From: Acidobacteriota bacterium
GTDB taxonomy: Bacteria; Acidobacteriota; Blastocatellia; Pyrinomonadales; Pyrinomonadaceae
Length of the DNA stretch: 21,402 bases
Assembly: GCA_020201365.1 (NCBI GenBank)
Contig: JAIVGV010000007.1
Coordinates: 1-21,402, forward strand
Direction: 5' to 3'
Made by a program: the position numbers and the translations under genes. This document shows, piece after piece, positions 18,062 to 21,402 of the stretch. Under the pieces are notes generated by a model. It did not search any database. It was not told the DNA's origin and saw nothing but the letters and a program-made list of their open reading frames with translations. Position 1 is the first letter of the stretch, and each line of letters begins with the position of its first letter.

Positions 18062-18096
18062 TCGCCTAGGCGCGCGCGGTCGCCTAGGCGCGCGCG
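18062..18096. repeat. Tandem 18-bp duplication carrying the kinase stop codon
   Basis: TCGCCTAGGCGCGCGCG occurs at 18062-18078 and again at 18080-18096, a period of 18. On the minus strand each copy contains an in-frame TAG (18084-18086 and 18066-18068), so the end of the histidine-kinase gene has been duplicated as exactly six codons with two stops. Each copy also has the 10-bp palindrome CGCCTAGGCG. Confidence 0.85.
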
Positions 18097-19595
18097 TTCG
18101 CTTCGTCTCGCGCGGCGGACGGCGCGGCGGGGAGTCTGATCTCGACGGCGAAGCCGCCGCCCGCGAGGTTCGCGGCTGTGACCGAGCCGCCGTGCGTGCG
18201 GACGGCGCGTTCGGTGATCGCTAAGCCCAACCCGGTGCCGCCGGACTCGCGGTCGCGCGCGTCGTCCACGCGGTAGAAGGGGCGGAAGATGTCGGCGAGT
18301 ACGGCTTCGGGCACGCCCGCGCCGCGGTCGCGCACGGTGATGAGGGCGAAGCCGCCGCCCTGTGAGTTGCTACCGCCGTTTGCGCCGCCGTCCGCCGGAC
18401 ATTCGAGCGAGACTTCGACCGCCGTCCCTTCCGGCGCGTGGCGCGCGGCGTTGCGGACGACGTTCTCGACGGCGCTTCTGAGGAGCGCGCTCATGCCGCG
18501 CACCATGCAGTCGTCGCAGCGCGTGACGGCGACGGAGCGGTTCTGGCTGCGCGCCTCGAAGTCCGCGTCGGCGGCGATCTCGCCGACGAGTGAGGCGAGG
18601 TCAACCGTCTCGCGGGGCGTCTCGTCGCCGTCGGTCTCGCGGCGCGCGAGCGAGAGCAGTTGACCGATCATCTCGTTGAGGCGCGCCGCCTCGCGCTCGA
18701 TGCGTTCGAGCGCCGAAGCCGCGTCCGCGCCCGCGCGTTTGCGCGCGAGATCGAGCGCGACGTTTAAGCGCGCGAGCGGCGAGCGCAACTCGTGGGAGAT
18801 GTCGCGCACGAGCCGGTTCTGCGCGGTGACCAGGGTTTCGACGCGCGCCGCCATCTCGTCGAAGTCGCGCGCGAGCGCGCCGAGTTCGTCGCCGCGCGAG
18901 CCGAGGAGCGGCGAGACGCGCGCGGAGAAGTCGCCCGAGGCGACGCGGCGCGTGGCGTCGCGCAGCTTCAGGACGGGCGAGGTGACGGAGCGCGCGAGCC
19001 AGAAGCAGAGCAGGCCCGCCGTGAGGATCGCCGCCGCGAGCCGCAGCGCGAGCGCGGGGACGGTGTCGCCGAAGAAGAAGCCGAGGTGACCGAGCAGCGA
19101 GCGCGGCGGAGGCAGCGGGCGCGCGCCGTCGCGGGCGGCGCGCGCGGGCGGCGGCGGGCGCAACGGGAACGTGGCGACGAAGACGTAAGACGCGCCGCCG
19201 TCGCGCGCCGCCGCGGGTCGCGCCTCGACCGCCGCTCCTTCTCCCAGCTTCGACGCGGGCTCGTGCGTCTCGGCGACGCGGCGCGCCAGCTCCCTCTCGT
19301 CCTCGCTCGTCTCGCCGCCCGCGAGGGGTCGCGCGTCCGCGTCGAAGAGTCGCGCGCGGACGTTCGATTCGCTTTCGACGTGGCGCAGGAAAGTGTCGAG
19401 CGACGGCGCGCCGTCGCGCTCGTAGGTCTCGGCGGCGTTGCGCGCGTAGGCGGCGACGACGCTCTCGACGAACTGCGGCGGGCGCGGCGGCGGCGGCCCG
19501 CCGCGCGTCGCGTGGACGATCAGCATGATCGAGCTGGCGACGAGCGCCATCGCCAGCCAGAACCAGAGGAAGACTTTGAGAAACAGACTTCGCAA
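18084..19595 (-). CDS. Sensor histidine kinase, CpxA/OmpR-partner type
   Basis: This inner-membrane sensor kinase has TM1 at about residues 5-27 (FLKVFLWFWLAMALVASSIM) and a periplasmic sensor of about 140 residues rich in Ala/Arg/Glu. TM2 contains LAAAILTAGLLCFWLA. A HAMP domain follows (SPVLKLRDATRRVASGDFSA). Next come the dimerisation H-box DISHELRSPLARLNVALDLA (phospho-acceptor His268) and the ATP-binding N-box ENVVRNAARHAPEGT. The G-boxes are VRDRGAGVPE and GGTGLGLAI. All catalytic motifs are intact. The TTG start at 19595 is the only sensible one, since TAA lies just upstream in frame. It follows the response-regulator gene by about 100 nt, filled by a heptad array. The periplasmic domain, adjacent Spy-like gene and gene order point to an envelope-stress (Cpx-like) sensor. 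The symbol is withheld because orthology is not shown. Confidence 0.94.
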   Translation of the reverse strand: MRSLFLKVFLWFWLAMALVASSIMLIVHATRGGPPPPRPPQFVESVVAAYARNAAETYERDGAPSLDTFLRHVESESNVRARLFDADARPLAGGETSEDERELARRVAETHEPASKLGEGAAVEARPAAARDGGASYVFVATFPLRPPPPARAARDGARPLPPPRSLLGHLGFFFGDTVPALALRLAAAILTAGLLCFWLARSVTSPVLKLRDATRRVASGDFSARVSPLLGSRGDELGALARDFDEMAARVETLVTAQNRLVRDISHELRSPLARLNVALDLARKRAGADAASALERIEREAARLNEMIGQLLSLARRETDGDETPRETVDLASLVGEIAADADFEARSQNRSVAVTRCDDCMVRGMSALLRSAVENVVRNAARHAPEGTAVEVSLECPADGGANGGSNSQGGGFALITVRDRGAGVPEAVLADIFRPFYRVDDARDRESGGTGLGLAITERAVRTHGGSVTAANLAGGGFAVEIRLPAAPSAARDEANARA

Positions 19596-19604
19596 ATTCA
19601 GTTA

Positions 19605-19702
19605 ATGATGAGAGCAGAATGCGGAATGATGAATGCGGAATGACGAGTTAAGATCAGGTGCCTTCCGTTCACCATCCCGCGTTCACCATTCATCGTTTCA
19701 TC
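19605..19702. repeat. Heptad-period array between response regulator and kinase genes
   Basis: Six units run at 19605-19646, including ATGCGGA twice and ATGATGA twice. Five complementary-sense units run at 19661-19695, including TTCACCA twice, all in strict 7-nt register. GATGAATG (19628-19635) pairs with CATTCATC (19687-19694) as the core of an imperfect hairpin. On the minus strand the array begins inside the TGA (19700-19698) of the regulator gene and ends a few bases before the kinase start. It could attenuate or separate kinase expression from regulator expression. Confidence 0.8.
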
Positions 19703-20477
19703 TCGCCGCCACTCCCGGTCGCGCGTAGATGTAGCCGACGCCGCGCACGGTCTTGATGCGCTCGTGGTCGCCCGCGCGGTGACCGAGCTTCTTGCGCAGG
19801 TTGCTGATGTGCATGTCTATGCTGCGGTCGAAGACCGACAGCTCGCGCCCCAGCGCGGAGCGCACGAGGTCTTCGCGTTTGACGACGCGACCCGCCGAGG
19901 CGAGCAGCAGCAGCAGCAGCTCGTACTCGACGTTCGTCAGCTCGACCGCCCCGCCCGCGCGCCTGACCTGCCGCGTCCCCGTGTCAACTTCGACGTCGCC
20001 CACGCGGACGCGCTCCGGCTCGCGTCCGCCCTCGCCTTCGCCGTGCCGCGTGCGGCGCAGGATCGCGCGGATGCGCGCGACCAGCTCGCGCGGGTTGAAG
20101 GGCTTCGGCAGGTAGTCGTCCGCGCCGATCTCCAAGCCGACGATGCGATCCACGTCTTCGCCGCGCGCCGTCAACATCAACACGGGCACGCGCGAGGGCG
20201 CGGCGCGCAGGCGGCGCAAGACCTCGAAGCCGTTCAGCCCCGGCATCATCACGTCGAGCACGACGAGCGAGTGCGCGCCCGCGAGCGCGCGCCGCAGCCC
20301 CTCGGCGCTGTCGTTCGTGACCTCGACGCGGAAGCCCTCCTCGCCGAGCATCTCCGCGACCAGCTCCGAGAGCTCGCGGTCGTCGTCCACGATCAGGATC
20401 GAGTCGGCCGCGCCGTTTGTCGTCGTCGTGTCGTTCAAAAGCGTCGCCCCGGTAGAGCCGGTGCCATAGTAGCGCAA
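19698..20477 (-). CDS. OmpR/CpxR-family response regulator
   Basis: This is a DNA-binding response regulator, the partner of the kinase downstream. The receiver domain covers about residues 25-142, with acidic pocket VDDDRE (Asp31-33), phospho-acceptor Asp75 in VVLDVMMPGLNG, the switch threonine in MLTARGED and the conserved lysine in LPKPFNPREL. The linker is RRTRHGEGEGG. The winged-helix output domain covers about 160-255, with FDRSIDMHISNLRKKLG and RIKTVRGVGYIYA. A run of six leucines (YELLLLLLAS) comes from repeated CTG codons. The start is uncertain: TTG 20477 gives an unusual Gly/Thr-rich 20-residue tail, while TTG 20438 would begin 13 residues later and still include the whole receiver. 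It is divergent from the Spy-like gene, as cpxR is from cpxP in enterobacteria. Confidence 0.94.
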   Translation of the reverse strand: MRYYGTGSTGATLLNDTTTTNGAADSILIVDDDRELSELVAEMLGEEGFRVEVTNDSAEGLRRALAGAHSLVVLDVMMPGLNGFEVLRRLRAAPSRVPVLMLTARGEDVDRIVGLEIGADDYLPKPFNPRELVARIRAILRRTRHGEGEGGREPERVRVGDVEVDTGTRQVRRAGGAVELTNVEYELLLLLLASAGRVVKREDLVRSALGRELSVFDRSIDMHISNLRKKLGHRAGDHERIKTVRGVGYIYARPGVAAR

Positions 20478-20493
20478 ACGGCGCGCGCCGTCG

Positions 20494-20540
20494 GTAAAGA
20501 AGTGTCAGAGGCGCGGGCTGGGCGGTTGACAAAACTTTAC
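20494..20540. promoter_or_regulatory. Pair of inverted 15-bp motifs GTAAAGnnnTGTCAR, candidate response-regulator operator
   Basis: The plus strand at 20494-20508 reads GTAAAGAAGTGTCAG, and the minus strand across 20540-20526 reads GTAAAGTTTTGTCAA. They agree at 11 of 15 positions, are inverted to each other, and are 17 bp apart (centres 32 bp apart, about three helical turns). Each has the form GTAAA-N5-GTCAR, close to the tandem GTAAA-N5-GTAAA box of E. coli CpxR. They lie between the divergent regulator and Spy-like genes. The minus-strand copy also reads TTGACA (20526-20531) on the plus strand, so it may double as a -35 element, although I see no -10 at the right distance. Confidence 0.55.
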
Positions 20541-20584
20541 GCGGACATGACCGACTCTCTACACACGGCGGCGCGCGTCCGGAG

Positions 20585-20590
20585 TATAAA
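20585..20590 (+). promoter_or_regulatory. Candidate -10 element (TATAAA) for the Spy-like gene
   Basis: TATAAA stands out in GC-rich surroundings 80 nt before the ATG at 20670. No -35 hexamer is visible 16-18 bp upstream, which would fit a promoter that depends on an activator. With a start near 20597, the nearer inverted motif (centre 20533) would sit at about -64, a usual position for OmpR-family activators. Confidence 0.35.
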
Positions 20591-20669
20591 GTTGGCGAGC
20601 CGAGGGGCGGCAGGGCGAGAGAAGAAGTCTTCGGAATTTTAACCAACGAAAGTCTCTGGAGGGCTTGTG

Positions 20670-21158
20670 ATGAACTTGAGGAGCAGGAAAGTTTTGGGCG
20701 GCGCGCTGGTCGTCGCCGTGTTGATGCTGGCGGGCGTCGTCGGCTTCGCGCAGCATCCGGGCGGTCCGCACGGCGGACCCGGCGGCGGCGATCCGCTGTT
20801 CGGTCCGATGGGGCGCGATCTGAGCCTGACGGACGCGCAGCAGGCGCAGATCAAGCAGCTCGAAGACTCTTTCCGCGACAGCACGAAGGCGCTCTCCGAG
20901 AAGATGCGCACGCTGATGGAGGCGCAGCACGAGGCGTTCATGGCGGGCAACTTCGACGAGGCGTCGGTGCGCGCCAACGCGCAGGAGCGCGCGGCGATTC
21001 AGGTCGAATTGGACGTGGCGCACGCCAAGCTGATGTCGCAGATCGCGGGCGTGCTCACGCCGGAGCAGAAGGCGAAGCTCGTCGAGATGCACAAGCGCAT
21101 GGGCGAGCACCGTCCGCCGCGCGGAGACCGTCCCGAAGGCGCGCCCGACAGACCGTAA
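20670..21158 (+). CDS. Spy/CpxP-like periplasmic chaperone (LTxxQ family)
   Basis: This is a small secreted helical protein of the Spy/CpxP/heavy-metal-sensor family, which protects periplasmic proteins and, in CpxP, restrains the sensor kinase. The signal peptide has core VLGGALVVAVLMLAGVVGFA. A His/Gly/Pro-rich linker follows (HPGGPHGGPGGG, possible metal ligands). Then come long amphipathic helices with the two family hallmarks, LSLTDAQQAQIKQLEDSF and GVLTPEQKAKLVEMHKRM (LTxxQ twice). The protein has a Pro/Arg-rich tail. At 162 residues it matches the family. ATG 20670 is favoured because GGAGG at 20658-20662 is seven bases upstream; GTG 20667 adjoins it. It is divergent from the response regulator across a spacer of about 190 nt with two inverted motifs, so Cpx-type feedback is likely. 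Confidence 0.93.
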   Translation: MNLRSRKVLGGALVVAVLMLAGVVGFAQHPGGPHGGPGGGDPLFGPMGRDLSLTDAQQAQIKQLEDSFRDSTKALSEKMRTLMEAQHEAFMAGNFDEASVRANAQERAAIQVELDVAHAKLMSQIAGVLTPEQKAKLVEMHKRMGEHRPPRGDRPEGAPDRP

Positions 21159-21234
21159 GCGACCGGGCGACGGCGCGGCGGCGGGCGGCGGGTCGCCCCC
21201 GTCCCCGCGCCGGCGCACGACGACACGGGGCACG

Positions 21235-21266
21235 GGGGAGCGGATCGCGGGCGCGATCCGCTCCCC
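21235..21266 (+). terminator. Strong perfect hairpin downstream of the Spy-like gene
   Basis: GGGGAGCGGATCGCG (21235-21249) is exactly complementary to 21252-21266, giving up to 15 GC-rich pairs with a minimal centre. It lies 76 nt after the Spy-like stop. Only a weak pyrimidine stretch (GTCCCTT) follows, so it is either a poor intrinsic terminator or an mRNA 3' stabiliser. It shows no heptad period, unlike the other junctions. Confidence 0.65.
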
Positions 21267-21366
21267 GTCCCTTAACGGCGGGTGGCGGTGTTCGCGTCTG
21301 ATCAGTCGCACGTTCGGTTGACGACGGGCGGAAGTTCGGTTCAAGAAGGCGACCGAGGAGGGGGCG

Positions 21367-21402
21367 ATGGCGACGGGGGTTGAAGCGGCGACGGCGTGGC
21401 AG
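21367..21402 (+). CDS. Possible start of a further gene (3' end outside window)
   Basis: ATG 21367 opens a frame that stays open to the end of the window (MATGVEAATAWQ). AGGAGG at 21356-21361 is five bases upstream, a near-ideal Shine-Dalgarno sequence and the best one in the window. Twelve residues are too few to identify the protein. TTGACG at 21318-21323 is a possible -35 element, but no good -10 follows. Confidence 0.45.
   Translation, partial: MATGVEAATAWQ

Noticed and set aside
18792..19643. 283-codon plus-strand frame opposite the histidine kinase
   Set aside because: It is Arg/Ala/Glu-rich antisense of HAMP and sensor coding sequence, and it overlaps the heptad array at its end.
19907..19922. 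CAG/CTG triplet run in the response regulator
   Set aside because: It encodes part of a leucine run in the winged-helix domain. It is short and within coding sequence, so ordinary codon repetition is sufficient.
20526..20531. TTGACA as the -35 element of the Spy-like gene
   Set aside because: There is no -10-like hexamer 15-19 bp downstream. The sequence is better explained as part of the inverted GTAAAG...TGTCAR motif.

Overview
The window is a very GC-rich chromosomal segment, roughly two thirds GC with strong G/C at third codon positions. It comes from a diderm (Gram-negative) bacterium, since it carries a TamB homologue, an Omp85 outer-membrane barrel protein, a SurA-like periplasmic chaperone domain and a Cpx-like envelope two-component system. 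The gene content and style would suit an Acidobacteriota lineage such as Blastocatellia. That is an impression, not something the sequence proves. There are no rRNA or tRNA genes, CRISPR arrays, transposases or phage genes; this is core chromosome with unusual intergenic spacers.

Layout. 1-1822 is the end of a riboflavin cluster: the C-terminus of riboflavin synthase, then a ribBA gene whose DHBP synthase half is intact. Its GTP cyclohydrolase II half has lost the zinc cysteines and is cut by an in-frame TAG. 1888-10945 looks like an outer-membrane biogenesis module, all on the + strand: tamB (one apparent 1-nt frameshift near 2668), an 1131-residue Omp85 protein with about seven POTRA-like repeats, and a SurA-N-like chaperone with no PPIase domain. 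11021-13136 holds a patatin-type lipase, acpS (minus) and pgeF (plus); the last two overlap head to head. 13301-14137 is an orphan beta-class DNA methyltransferase with a non-ATG start. 14141-15903 (minus) has a stand-alone DsbD-alpha-like protein and rlmN. 15992-17184 (plus) has a yceH-like gene translationally coupled to a SET-domain methyltransferase. 17246-17839 (minus) encodes a secreted double-BON protein. 18084-21158 is a Cpx-like locus: response regulator and histidine kinase on the minus strand, with a Spy/CpxP-like chaperone divergent from them. A new gene may begin at 21367.

The most unusual feature is a family of intergenic arrays built on a 7-nt period. They occur at seven gene junctions: after ribBA, tamB, omp85, surA-like, upstream of the DsbD-like gene, between the SET and BON genes, and between the response regulator and kinase. 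Each locus has its own heptamer sequence (AGTACTG, GGCTAAC, GATTNNG and so on). Most fold back as hairpins, and most overlap or abut the flanking stop or start codon. The second candidate for novelty is a pair of inverted 15-bp motifs (GTAAAGnnnTGTCAR) in the divergent promoter of the Cpx-like locus, which looks like the response-regulator operator.

Functionally the window leans toward the envelope: TamB, Omp85, SurA-like, DsbD-alpha-like, BON, PgeF, patatin and Cpx/Spy-like genes all act in or on the periplasm and membranes.
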